A DNA stretch of 18,356 nt from Gemmataceae bacterium. GTDB lineage: Bacteria; Planctomycetota; Planctomycetia; Gemmatales; Gemmataceae. The stretch lies in the NCBI GenBank assembly GCA_017853285.1, contig JAFMJU010000014.1, forward strand, positions 1-18,356. The letters run 5' to 3'. Positions 1 through 7,604 of this stretch are shown piece after piece. The position numbers and the translations under genes are program-made. The notes under the pieces were generated by a model. That model saw nothing but the letters and a program-made list of their open reading frames with translations, had not been told where the DNA came from and made no database searches. Each line of letters opens with the position of its first letter. The stretch's first letter is position 1.

Positions 1-922
1 GGAAAAACATCGCGAATTTCATCGCGCTGTACTCTGTGTGGTACCCGCCCACCAATTCCTGCTCGCATTCAGGCAGATCGAAGGGCAGGCGATTGCATTC
101 GGCGAAGATGGCGGTCAGAAAAAGAAGAAAGGCGGTGGGTTGGTAAATGCCGAGCCAGCCATGCCTCGCCTGCCAGTCGACAATCCTTTCCAAGTTGAGG
201 GAGCCCACCAGAATCAGCACCCCGAGGATGGAGAGCCCCATCGGAATCTCATAGCTGATCATTTGGGCGCTGGAGCGGAGGGATCCCAGCAGGCTGTATT
301 TGTTGTTGCTGGACCAACCACCCAGGACAATTCCATAAACCGCCAGGCTGCCCACCGCGAACACAAAAAGAAACCCGATGTCCACCCCGGGTGCGATCGC
401 GAACTTCCAGCGGGACTTGTATTCGGCGGCCTTTTGCTGGAATGAATTCAGCTCACCAGACCGCTCAAGTCGCCGGGCCTCCTCCACGCTGAAGGGAAAG
501 GCCAAGGTGTCCACACCCGTCTTTTCCTGCCCCGCGACAGGCTTGACCGCGATCAGAGCGGGTGGCGCGGGCGTGTCCCCGACACTCACCACCGCCATCG
601 CGAACAAGGCGGTCCCCATAGCCACCATGGGGGCAAGGAGGTAAAAGACCTTGTCGACATGCCCCGGGATGATTTCTTCTTTCAGGATAAATTTCGCGCC
701 GTCCGCCAGGGGCTGGCCTAGGCCACCCATTTTCCTCAGAAACCAAAGCCACGATTGACCGAAATCAAATCCCACACGATTGGGCCCATGACGATCCTGA
801 ACCCACGCGGAGACTTTTCTCTCCAGCAAGGTCAAATAGGCGACGCCACCCAGAACGCCGCCCAGGATGACGGCGATGGTGATCAAGGTCACCAGCAGGG
901 GAATGAGCGCGTTCCAGTCCAT
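1..922 (-). CDS. nuoH: NADH-quinone oxidoreductase subunit H (NuoH), 3' end cut off by window
   Basis: Membrane subunit of complex I that forms part of the quinone chamber and joins the peripheral arm to the proton-pumping arm. I read 307 residues from an ATG at 922-920, preceded by a GAGAAGG ribosome binding site. Family motifs are clear: LLERKVSAWVQDRHGPNRVG (residues 32-51), the conserved QPLADGAKFILKEE loop (70-83), GGWSSNNKYSLLGS after the third helix, and PFDLPECEQELVGGYHTEYS with its acidic quinone-site residues. Compared with E. coli NuoH as I remember it, there are two insertions: about 16 residues after GPNRVG, and about 55 residues (roughly 115-173) between 'AMAVVSV' and 'KFAIAPGVDIGFLF'. 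The coding frame continues past position 1, so about a tenth or more of the protein is missing. It follows nuoG after a 55-base gap. Identity is near certain; only the end is unseen. Confidence 0.97.
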   Translation of the reverse strand, partial: MDWNALIPLLVTLITIAVILGGVLGGVAYLTLLERKVSAWVQDRHGPNRVGFDFGQSWLWFLRKMGGLGQPLADGAKFILKEEIIPGHVDKVFYLLAPMVAMGTALFAMAVVSVGDTPAPPALIAVKPVAGQEKTGVDTLAFPFSVEEARRLERSGELNSFQQKAAEYKSRWKFAIAPGVDIGFLFVFAVGSLAVYGIVLGGWSSNNKYSLLGSLRSSAQMISYEIPMGLSILGVLILVGSLNLERIVDWQARHGWLGIYQPTAFLLFLTAIFAECNRLPFDLPECEQELVGGYHTEYSAMKFAMFF

Positions 923-977
923 GTTCGCCTTCTCGCAATCCGTTAACCCGTTGGAAGAATCACCGGCAAAACCGTGC

Positions 978-2651
978 TCAGGCCGGATCCTTCAGCTTTT
1001 CGCAATACACCCCGTACTCGCCAAGGTCACCCGATTCCAGGGGCTTGAAAGCCGGAATAACCTTCGCGATTTCCTTGCGAAGGTTCCCGGCATGGACCAA
1101 GCCCTTGCGCTCCAGCAGCTCGAGGTAAAACTGTCCATCCGTGCGCGTGCCACGCCAGGGAGCGCAGGAAGCCCGCTTGGCCTGCGCCAAACCGGCATGG
1201 TTGACCAAGGTCCCATCCACCTCGCTGAATGCGGAGGCGGGAATCACCACATGGGCCCGGTCAGTCAAGGAAGAAGCAAACATCTCCTGGACCGCCACAA
1301 AGCCCACCGAGGCCAACGCGTCCCCCTCCTCCACCCCGGGCTTGTAAATCGCGGGAGACTGGCCCTGGCTGATGAGGCAGGCATCCACCTGGCCACCCCG
1401 GGCGGCCTGGAGGAAATGCTGGTAATCGAGCCTGTCTTTCTGGAAATGGGCCAACACACCCCGGACACCACGCGCATTGGAGGCCTTTTCAGCCCGGATG
1501 GTGAATTTCACCTTCGCCTCCGGCCGCCCCTTGCGGTCCTTGGGATAGGTGTCGTCCGCGCCGGAGACCGTCACGGGACCCATCGCCAGTTTCACGAACG
1601 GGCTCAACTGCCGGGCGTAATTCGCCAGCAACCAGGCCTCCTCGACCGTCATGGAAGGCGAGAAAACAATCCAAACCCTGCCCGGGTCGCGGGATGCCGC
1701 GGCACCCAGTTTTTCCCGGCAGACCCCCGCGGCCTCCGACCATTCCACCGCCCTGGTGCCGTTCTCCCCGCGCACCAGGTACTGGCGCAGCCTGGCGGGA
1801 TCATTCACATGGTGGTACCCAAGGCGGCCCTCGTCGCACATGAAGTGCCCCTGGGCCCTGGGATTGAAACGCGGACGCAACCGATAAACGATATCTTTGT
1901 TGGAGTCGACATGGGTGGAGCACCCCGTCGAACATCCGCCGCAGACACCGTTGGCGGATTTCAGGTTCCAGACACGCTGGGAATATAGGAAATCCTTGCT
2001 CGCCAGGGCCCCCACAGGGCACAGATCCACCACATTGAGCGACAGCTTGTTGTCGAGCGGGTGTCCCTCAAAAACATCGATCTCTGCATGGGTGCCGCGG
2101 TTCACGACATGGAGCTCGGCGGTTCCGGAAACCTCCCGCGTGAATCGGACACACCGGCTACACATGATGCAACGGTCAGTGAACAGGCCGACATGGGTCC
2201 CGATATCGGGTTTGTTGGGCGGGGTTTTCTTTTCGTCCACCATCCGGCTTTCGGCCTTGCCGAACTGGAAACTGTAATCCTGCAGGAGGCACTCACCAGC
2301 CTTGTCGCACACCGGGCAATCGAGCGGGTGGTTCAGCAGCAGGCTTTCCAGGGTCCGTTGCTGGGCGTCCTTGGATTTCGCGTCCGCGGTGCGGATCACC
2401 GTGCCGTCCTTGACAGGGGTCTGGCAACCGGGAACCACCTTCGGCTGCATCACGGTGGACACTTCCCCCTTCTCGTCCACCTTCCGTTCGCCCACCTCCA
2501 CCAGGCACATGCGGCAACTGGCCACCACGCTCAGGGCGGCGTGCCAGCAATAGTGGGGGATGGTGACACCCGCGCGCTCGGCGGCCTGAACGCAATTCAG
2601 GCGCTCATCGCCGATATCCACGGCCTTGTCGTTCACATACACCGTTGCCAT
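978..2651 (-). CDS. nuoG: NADH-quinone oxidoreductase subunit G (NuoG), compact form
   Basis: Peripheral-arm subunit carrying the electron wire of complex I, here 557 residues. The ATG at 2651 has a GAGGAA ribosome binding site 6 bases upstream; the open frame to 2807 has no such support and overlaps nuoF. Cluster ligands can be read in order. N1b: Cys35, Cys46, Cys49, Cys76. N5: His108, Cys112, Cys115, Cys121 (HPLDCPVCDKAGEC). N4: Cys161, Cys164, Cys167, Cys211. A possible N7 set: Cys237, Cys240, Cys244, Cys272. The molybdopterin-type domain that follows is reduced: its start (EWSEAAGVC) and its end (VVIPASAFSEVDGTLVNHAG) are recognisable, but the middle is short. Family members I know run from about 670 to 910 residues. 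The gene lies 70 bases downstream of nuoF and 55 upstream of nuoH. No frameshift remnant is visible, so I read this as a genuine short form. Confidence 0.95.
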   Translation of the reverse strand: MATVYVNDKAVDIGDERLNCVQAAERAGVTIPHYCWHAALSVVASCRMCLVEVGERKVDEKGEVSTVMQPKVVPGCQTPVKDGTVIRTADAKSKDAQQRTLESLLLNHPLDCPVCDKAGECLLQDYSFQFGKAESRMVDEKKTPPNKPDIGTHVGLFTDRCIMCSRCVRFTREVSGTAELHVVNRGTHAEIDVFEGHPLDNKLSLNVVDLCPVGALASKDFLYSQRVWNLKSANGVCGGCSTGCSTHVDSNKDIVYRLRPRFNPRAQGHFMCDEGRLGYHHVNDPARLRQYLVRGENGTRAVEWSEAAGVCREKLGAAASRDPGRVWIVFSPSMTVEEAWLLANYARQLSPFVKLAMGPVTVSGADDTYPKDRKGRPEAKVKFTIRAEKASNARGVRGVLAHFQKDRLDYQHFLQAARGGQVDACLISQGQSPAIYKPGVEEGDALASVGFVAVQEMFASSLTDRAHVVIPASAFSEVDGTLVNHAGLAQAKRASCAPWRGTRTDGQFYLELLERKGLVHAGNLRKEIAKVIPAFKPLESGDLGEYGVYCEKLKDPA

Positions 2652-2721
2652 CGAATGTTCCTCAGGCCCGTCAGCCAGGCCAATTCCACCAACCGCAACC
2701 CGGAGCCCATTCCTCCAGCGC

Positions 2722-4068
2722 CTAGTGTCCCCCGGCCATCTGGAGCCGCATGCCGGGGCTCGGCCCCTTGCCCGGCCCCTCGCGGAGGTAGGTCTTGAAT
2801 TCGTCACGGAACTTGCGAATGGCTGTTTTCACCGGCCATCCAGCACCATCCGCCAAGCCGCAAATCGTCGTGCCCGGCATGATCCCGATCTTGTCCGCGA
2901 CCTCCTCGAGGATGGAAAGATCCTCCAGCCTGCCCTGGCCCCTTTTGATCCGCTCGACGATCTTGAGCATCCAAGCGGTCCCCTCGCGGCAGGGTGTGCA
3001 TTGCCCGCAAGATTCGTGGGCGAAAAACCGGCACAAATTATGCAGCACATCCACGATGCTGGTGGTCTCGTCGAACACGGTCACCGCGGCGGTTCCGAGG
3101 CCAAGGCACCCGACTTTCCCGGGACCATTGAAATCGAGGGGGATATCGAATTCGGCCTCGGTGCAGAACCCCATGCTGTTGCCACCGGGTATGGCGCCCT
3201 TGGCCTTCCGCCCCTTCCACACGCCGCCACCGTGAACCTCCAGCAACTCGCGGAGTGTGACCCCCATCGGGAGTTCGACAATTCCTGGTTTGTTCACATG
3301 GCCGGAAATGCAATAAAGCTTGCTGCCAAAACTGCCCGCATCACGGGGATTTTTCGGGTCGGGGGGCACACCCAATGACTTGAACCATTCACCGCCACGC
3401 TCGACGATATTCACCACATTGGCGAGAGTTTCGGGGTTGTTGACGATGGTCGGTTTGCGGAAGGCCCCCTCGATTGCCGGGAAAGGCGGCTTGATGCGGG
3501 GCCAGGCCCGTTTTCCCTCGAGGGATTCGATCAGCCCGGTCTCCTCGCCGCAGATATAGGCGGCCGCCCCCCGGTGAACCACCACATCGAGGCTGTATTC
3601 CGAACCGAGGATGTTCTTGCCCAGCATGCCGGCGGCGTACAACTCATCAATGGCGCGCTGCATCGTGCGCGTGCCGCTGCCGTACTCGTAACGGACATAG
3701 AAGTAGGCGGTTGTGGCCCTGATCGCGTAGCTGGCGAGAATGATCCCCTCCAGCACCTGATGCGGGTCGCACTCGATCAGGTAACGGTTGTTGAATGTGC
3801 AGGGCTCGCTCTCATCGCAGTTGACACACAGATATATCGGGCCGGGATGCCCCTTGGGCAGGAAGGTCCATTTCAACCCGGTAGGAAATCCGGCGCCCCC
3901 ACGACCGCGAAGGCCCGAGTCCTTCACCACCGTGGTCACCTGGTCGGGGCTCATTTCCTTGAGGGCCCGTTCCAGCGTCCGGTAACCGCCATCGGCGCGG
4001 TACCCTGTCAGGGTCTTGCATTCCGGCCGGTTGAGCCTTCGCAGCAGCACCGGTTCAAAGGCAGCCAT
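2722..4068 (-). CDS. nuoF: NADH-quinone oxidoreductase subunit F (NuoF), NADH- and FMN-binding
   Basis: Flavoprotein subunit (448 residues) that oxidises NADH and passes electrons through FMN to cluster N3. The FMN/NADH glycine-rich loop is GLRGRGGAGFP (residues 52-62). Further family motifs are CVNCDESEPCTFNNRYL (81-97) and ICGEETGLIESLEGKR (172-187). The N3 [4Fe-4S] ligands are Cys354, Cys357 and Cys360 in SCGQCTPCREG plus Cys403 in TTICGLADG, matching the family spacing. I chose the ATG at 4068 because GGAG sits 7 bases upstream; an in-frame ATG at 4086 has no ribosome binding site. The gene lies 68 bases after nuoE, with a small GC-rich hairpin in the spacer (4095-4109), and 70 bases before nuoG. 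Length and motifs are normal for the family. Confidence 0.97.
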   Translation of the reverse strand: MAAFEPVLLRRLNRPECKTLTGYRADGGYRTLERALKEMSPDQVTTVVKDSGLRGRGGAGFPTGLKWTFLPKGHPGPIYLCVNCDESEPCTFNNRYLIECDPHQVLEGIILASYAIRATTAYFYVRYEYGSGTRTMQRAIDELYAAGMLGKNILGSEYSLDVVVHRGAAAYICGEETGLIESLEGKRAWPRIKPPFPAIEGAFRKPTIVNNPETLANVVNIVERGGEWFKSLGVPPDPKNPRDAGSFGSKLYCISGHVNKPGIVELPMGVTLRELLEVHGGGVWKGRKAKGAIPGGNSMGFCTEAEFDIPLDFNGPGKVGCLGLGTAAVTVFDETTSIVDVLHNLCRFFAHESCGQCTPCREGTAWMLKIVERIKRGQGRLEDLSILEEVADKIGIMPGTTICGLADGAGWPVKTAIRKFRDEFKTYLREGPGKGPSPGMRLQMAGGH

Positions 4069-4094
4069 CCGTCCACTCCGATCCATTCAGCCGG

Positions 4095-4109
4095 CCCGGC
4101 ACAGCCGGG
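4095..4109 (-). other. Small GC-only hairpin in the nuoE-nuoF spacer
   Basis: CCCGGC, a 3-base loop and GCCGGG form a perfect 6-bp stem in the 68-base gap between the end of nuoE and the start of nuoF. No T-run follows on the minus strand, so it is unlikely to be a terminator. It could slow mRNA decay or adjust the nuoE/nuoF ratio, or be chance in GC-rich DNA. Confidence 0.25.
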
Positions 4110-4136
4110 GACATCCAAAGCCAGGGAGCCTAAATC

Positions 4137-4676
4137 TCAGCCCTTCCGCAAACTTTCCACCAGTCGGTCTAATTTCCCATCCTGGTCGATGTTGTGGACA
4201 TGCTCATCGTCCACCATGCAGGCCGGTGCGCCCTCGCAGGCACCCAGGCACTCCGCCAATTCCAGGGTGATCGCCCCGTCGGCGGTGGTCCCTCCAACCT
4301 CCACACCCAGCTTGTGGGCGGTCTGATCCAGAATCTGGTCCGCGCCACGCAGGGCGCAGGCCAGACTTCGGCAAATCCAAAGTCGCTTTTTGCCAAGTGG
4401 ATCCGAGGCCGGGCGGAAAAAACCGTAGAAACTGAGAGTGTCGTGCACCTCGGCCGGGGATAAATCGAGGATATCGGCGATTTCTTTCACCGCCCAGGGA
4501 GGCACGCACCGCAACCTGTCTTGTGTCAGGTGCAGGGCTGGCAGTGTCACTGCCTGTTTGCTGGGATATCTCGTCAAAAGCGACACGATCGCCTCGCGGA
4601 TATCCGCGGGTAGCGGACCAGCGGGCACATGGGCCGCCAGTGGCGAAATTTGGCCGCTTCCGTGGTGATGGCTCAT
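4137..4676 (-). CDS. nuoE: NADH-quinone oxidoreductase subunit E (NuoE), 2Fe-2S protein
   Basis: Thioredoxin-like [2Fe-2S] subunit (179 residues) that holds cluster N1a next to NuoF in the NADH module. The ligands are Cys102 and Cys107 (CRSLAC, the C-x4-C of the family) and Cys143 and Cys147 (ECLGAC, C-x3-C). The helical N-terminal part contains PPWAVKEIADILDLSPAEV and DTLSFYGFF, both typical. The start ATG at 4676 forms an ATGA overlap with the nuoD stop and has GGAG 8 bases upstream, implying translational coupling. The first residues (MSHHHG) hold a short His run of no known role. The open frame extends upstream to 4814, but that part only shadows nuoD. Identity is secure. Confidence 0.96.
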   Translation of the reverse strand: MSHHHGSGQISPLAAHVPAGPLPADIREAIVSLLTRYPSKQAVTLPALHLTQDRLRCVPPWAVKEIADILDLSPAEVHDTLSFYGFFRPASDPLGKKRLWICRSLACALRGADQILDQTAHKLGVEVGGTTADGAITLELAECLGACEGAPACMVDDEHVHNIDQDGKLDRLVESLRKG

Positions 4677-5896
4677 CTGTCCAGCTCCGCGGCAATGATG
4701 TTCAGGCTGCCCAGGATGGCCGCGACATCGCCCACGGCGTGCCCCTCGGCCAAGTGGGGGAACAATGAAAAGTGAATGAAGGACGGGGGACGGGTACGAA
4801 CCCGCCAGGCGCACGGACCACCATCGGAAACGATGTGGAAACCCAACTCACCGTTCGGGCTTTCGGTGGCGGTGTAAAGCTCTTCCACGGGAGGCTTCCA
4901 TTTCCGGTTGGTCATGTTCAACTCGAAATGGTGGATAAGCCCCTCGATGCTTCGGTAGACCGATAGCTGGTTAGGAAGCACCATCCGGCCGTCGATCTCA
5001 GAATTCACCGGACCGCCGGGAAGATTCTCAATCGCCCAATGGATGATCTTCCAGCTCTCCAGCATCTCCTCCATCCGAACCAGATAGCGGGCCAGGCAGT
5101 CCCCCTCCTCCGCGCACACGACATCAAAGTCGATGGCGTCGTAGGCGAGGTAGGGCCTCAAGCGACGCAGGTCGCGCTGGACACCGGATGCCCTGGCAAC
5201 CGGTCCGGTAGCCGACCGGTTGATGGCCTCTTCTTTGGTTAAGACGCCCACTCCGCGGCAACGGTCCAGGAAGATCCGGTTGCGGTTCAACAACTTGGTC
5301 ACATCGTTGTGGGCAGCGATGAAACCATCCATGAAACCGCGCACTTTCCCGATCCAGGCGTCGTCCACATCCCGCTGCAGGCCGCCCACCCGCGTGTAGC
5401 TGGGATGGAATCGCTGACCGGAGGCCCACTCGTTGATCTCGTTGATCAATTCGCGCTGGTTGAAGGCGTACAGGAAGGCCGTGAACGCCCCGAGATCAAG
5501 GGCCGCGGCTCCGCAGCACAACAGGTGGTCGTGGATACGCATCAACTCGGCGAAGATGACCCGGATCATCTTGCAACGCGGCGTCAGGTCTATGCCAAGG
5601 AGAGACTCCACCGTCTGGTGCCAGGCGATCTCGTTGGCGACCGGGGAGATGTAGTTCATCCGGTCAACGATGGTCACATACTGGTTGAAATCCAGATGCT
5701 CGCCCAGCTTCTCGAAACCCGAGTGCAGAAAACCGATGTCCGGAGTTGCCTTCAGGATCACTTCCCCGTCCAAGTTTAAGACCAGGCGCAGGGTTGTGTG
5801 GGTGGCGGGATGCTGGGGACCGAAATTCAAGGTCCACAGGCACTCGCGCTCCTCGACATCGGGCGCGGCGATCGCATCGGCCAATTTCAATGGCAT
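4673..5896 (-). CDS. nuoD: NADH-quinone oxidoreductase subunit D (NuoD)
   Basis: The 49-kDa-type subunit (407 residues), derived from the [NiFe]-hydrogenase large subunit, which forms the quinone-reduction site with NuoB and NuoH. The N-terminal motif NFGPQHPATHTTLRL (24-38) gives His33, and DRMNYISPVANE (78-89) gives Tyr82. Their 49-residue spacing equals that of the quinone-site pair His38/Tyr87 in Thermus Nqo4. Other family blocks are RIHDHLLCCGAAALDLGAF, RVGGLQRDVDD and the C-terminal ILGSLNIIAAELDR. The ATG at 5896 lies 14 bases after nuoC, with GAGGAA about 10 bases upstream. The stop overlaps the nuoE start. NuoC and NuoD are separate genes here, unlike the fused form in E. coli. Confidence 0.97.
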   Translation of the reverse strand: MPLKLADAIAAPDVEERECLWTLNFGPQHPATHTTLRLVLNLDGEVILKATPDIGFLHSGFEKLGEHLDFNQYVTIVDRMNYISPVANEIAWHQTVESLLGIDLTPRCKMIRVIFAELMRIHDHLLCCGAAALDLGAFTAFLYAFNQRELINEINEWASGQRFHPSYTRVGGLQRDVDDAWIGKVRGFMDGFIAAHNDVTKLLNRNRIFLDRCRGVGVLTKEEAINRSATGPVARASGVQRDLRRLRPYLAYDAIDFDVVCAEEGDCLARYLVRMEEMLESWKIIHWAIENLPGGPVNSEIDGRMVLPNQLSVYRSIEGLIHHFELNMTNRKWKPPVEELYTATESPNGELGFHIVSDGGPCAWRVRTRPPSFIHFSLFPHLAEGHAVGDVAAILGSLNIIAAELDR

Positions 5897-5910
5897 GGTC
5901 GGGGCGTTCC

Positions 5911-6459
5911 TCAGGATTCGTCGCGCGCCAAAGGCACGAAATGGTGCCGTTCCCCCATCCCGCGGAGGGGGTAATCCTTCCTCAGGGGGTGGCCGGCGAA
6001 TTCGTCAGGCATCAGGATGCGGCGCAGGTCGGGATGGCCCGTGAACTGGATGCCGAGCAGGTCGTAGACCTCGCGCTCCATCCAGTCGGAACCGCGCCAG
6101 ATATCAAAGGCGCTGGGCAGGCAAGGGGAAGGGTCGTCAGCCCATGAACGAACCATGATCCGAGTGCCGGTGGAAGTGTTTTCCAGGATGTACCACACAC
6201 CGTAACGGTGTTCCGCGTCCTGGTAACCAAGGTAATCGGCCGCCGACAAATCAATCAGCAGGTCCATGCCGGCTTCACGCAGGTGCTTCAGGGCACTGGC
6301 AAGCCGGGCGGGTTCCACCCATACACGGTGATTGTCCCGGAAGCTGGATCGCTTCAACCCTCCGCCAGGCACTCCCAACGCTTTTTCCAGTCCACTGACG
6401 ATGGATTCCACCGCCGGGTCGGAAAAAAGCGTGTGTCCGGCGACCGTACCCTCGCTCAT
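5911..6459 (-). CDS. nuoC: NADH-quinone oxidoreductase subunit C (NuoC)
   Basis: The 30-kDa-type peripheral subunit (182 residues), which packs against NuoD and NuoB and carries no cofactor. The family signature is plain near the C-terminus: DWMEREVYDLLGIQFTGHPD followed by LRRILMPDEFAGHPLRKDYPL. The middle segment DLLIDLSAADYLGY is also typical. The ATG at 6459 forms an ATGA overlap with the nuoB stop and has GGGGAG 8 bases upstream. An open-frame extension to 6507 has no support. Length is normal for an unfused NuoC. Confidence 0.96.
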   Translation of the reverse strand: MSEGTVAGHTLFSDPAVESIVSGLEKALGVPGGGLKRSSFRDNHRVWVEPARLASALKHLREAGMDLLIDLSAADYLGYQDAEHRYGVWYILENTSTGTRIMVRSWADDPSPCLPSAFDIWRGSDWMEREVYDLLGIQFTGHPDLRRILMPDEFAGHPLRKDYPLRGMGERHHFVPLARDES

Positions 6460-7088
6460 CGCCCCGACTCCCCGGCGTGGTTGCCGACTTCGGGAACCAC
6501 CGACCAAGACCGGGTGGCGGTCCGGTAGTTGGCTGGCGCAACCATCTGGTCGGCCATGTCCAACTGCATCGCGAGGGGTCGCGGCCCCTCAGGCCGGGTG
6601 CGGCTCTTGAATTCGCGGGCGTTGAATGTTCCCGTTTTCTGGACTTTGTCCTGCAAGTCCAGCACAGCCTGGATCAGTTGTTCCGGGCGAGGAGGGCAGC
6701 CGGGAATATAGACATCGACCGGCAAAAATCGATCAATCCCCTGCACCACGGCATAAGTGTCAAACACCCCGCCGGATGAGGCGCAGGCCCCCATCGAGAT
6801 GCACCACTTCGGCTCGGGCATCTGCATCCAGATGCGCTGAAGCACAGGTAACATCTTCATGACCACCCGCCCGGCGACAATCATCAGGTCGCATTGGCGG
6901 GGGCTAAACCGGAAGGCCTCCGCCCCAAACCGGGCGATGTCATGCCGGGAGGCTCCAGTTGCCATCACCTCGATTCCGCAGCAGGCGGTGGCGAAAGCCA
7001 TGGGCCAAAGGCTGTTTTTCCGGCACCAGTTGGCGACCTCGTCCAGTTTGGTCACCAGAAAGCCGTCTTCCGGCAGGCTCACCTCCAT
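6456..7088 (-). CDS. nuoB: NADH-quinone oxidoreductase subunit B (NuoB), N2 cluster protein
   Basis: Peripheral subunit (210 residues) holding cluster N2, the last electron donor to quinone. All four ligands are visible with the family pattern: the tandem pair Cys36-Cys37 in ATACCGIE, Cys102 in MGACASSGG, and Cys131 in YIPGCPPRPE. FSPRQCDLMIVAGRV (61-75) is also characteristic. I favour the ATG at 7088, which has a GGGGG run 8 bases upstream and overlaps the nuoA end by 10 bases. The in-frame ATG at 7109 would add seven residues and lacks a ribosome binding site. The tail after about residue 165 is longer and more variable than the core. The stop overlaps the nuoC start. Confidence 0.97.
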   Translation of the reverse strand: MEVSLPEDGFLVTKLDEVANWCRKNSLWPMAFATACCGIEVMATGASRHDIARFGAEAFRFSPRQCDLMIVAGRVVMKMLPVLQRIWMQMPEPKWCISMGACASSGGVFDTYAVVQGIDRFLPVDVYIPGCPPRPEQLIQAVLDLQDKVQKTGTFNAREFKSRTRPEGPRPLAMQLDMADQMVAPANYRTATRSWSVVPEVGNHAGESGR

Positions 7089-7501
7089 TGAAATACCCCC
7101 TTGCGCCATGCGACGGCCCAGGCCAGCAGCAGGGTGCCTACAAAAACCAGCATTTCCCAGAAGATCACGGTTCTCAGCGCCCCGACAATCACCGGGGTTT
7201 CACCTTGGGTTGCCACCGCCCATGGGTACATGAACAGCAATTCCACATCAAAAACCAGGAACAGGATGGCCACCAGATAAAAGCGTACATCAAACTTGCC
7301 ACGGGCATCGCCGATCGGGTCCATCCCCGATTCGTAAGGCATTTGTTTAACAGGGGTTGCGCGCTTTGGGTTCAAAACATGGGCTATGACCATGATCACC
7401 GAGGCCAACCCGATCACGATCGCCAGAAAAATCAGCACCGGGTAATAGGCATCGAGCGAAAAATCGCATTCGAGCGGCATTTTAAAAGGCACTGGCTGCA
7501 T
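7079..7501 (-). CDS. nuoA: NADH-quinone oxidoreductase subunit A (NuoA)
   Basis: Small membrane subunit (140 residues) with three helices at about 20-43, 72-93 and 111-132, which with NuoH and NuoJ forms the link between the two arms of complex I. Family motifs are PYESGMDP (55-62) in the loop after helix 1 and RFYLVAILFLVFDVELLFMYPWA (73-95, here only named as the helix 2 block), including the conserved DVE acidic residues. I chose the ATG at 7501 because GGAGG lies 5 bases upstream. An upstream ATG at 7546 and a downstream one at 7480 are less well supported. It is the first gene of the nuo operon, 99 bases after the CPBP protease gene. Confidence 0.95.
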   Translation of the reverse strand: MQPVPFKMPLECDFSLDAYYPVLIFLAIVIGLASVIMVIAHVLNPKRATPVKQMPYESGMDPIGDARGKFDVRFYLVAILFLVFDVELLFMYPWAVATQGETPVIVGALRTVIFWEMLVFVGTLLLAWAVAWRKGVFQWR

Positions 7502-7576
7502 GGGCTCCTCCCAAGTGACAGGCCGGGGATCCCTGCCGGAATCCATCCCGGATCCTTCACTGGATGCGTTGCGATT

Positions 7577-7604
7577 ACTGTAGGAATGAAATGGGGGCTT
7601 TCAA
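7577..7604 (-). promoter_or_regulatory. Candidate sigma-70-type promoter of the nuo operon
   Basis: On the minus strand TTGAAA (7604-7599) is followed, after a 16-base spacer, by TACAGT (7582-7577), matching the housekeeping consensus at 5 of 6 and 4 of 6 positions. It would start transcription about 70 bases before the nuoA ATG. The -35 element overlaps the stop codon of the CPBP gene, so nuo could have its own promoter and also receive read-through. This is pattern matching only; promoter consensus in this lineage is not well known to me. Confidence 0.35.

Noticed and set aside
867..1988. A 373-codon open frame on the plus strand across nuoH/nuoG
   Set aside because: It lies antisense to clearly conserved nuoG, has no recognisable domain, and is the kind of shadow frame expected in GC-rich coding DNA. 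The same applies to plus-strand frames at 2061-2798, 2626-3378, 3574-4326 and 5309-5779.
978..2651. nuoG as a frameshifted or truncated pseudogene
   Set aside because: All cluster ligands and the C-terminal domain end are in one frame, and nuoH follows with normal spacing, so the short length looks genuine.
2652..2807. N-terminal extension of nuoG
   Set aside because: The extra residues are Arg/Gly/Ala-rich, overlap nuoF and match nothing. The ATG at 2651 has a good ribosome binding site and gives the family's usual N-terminus.
4677..4814. N-terminal extension of nuoE
   Set aside because: It only shadows nuoD. The ATGA overlap at 4676 with an upstream GGAG is the natural start.
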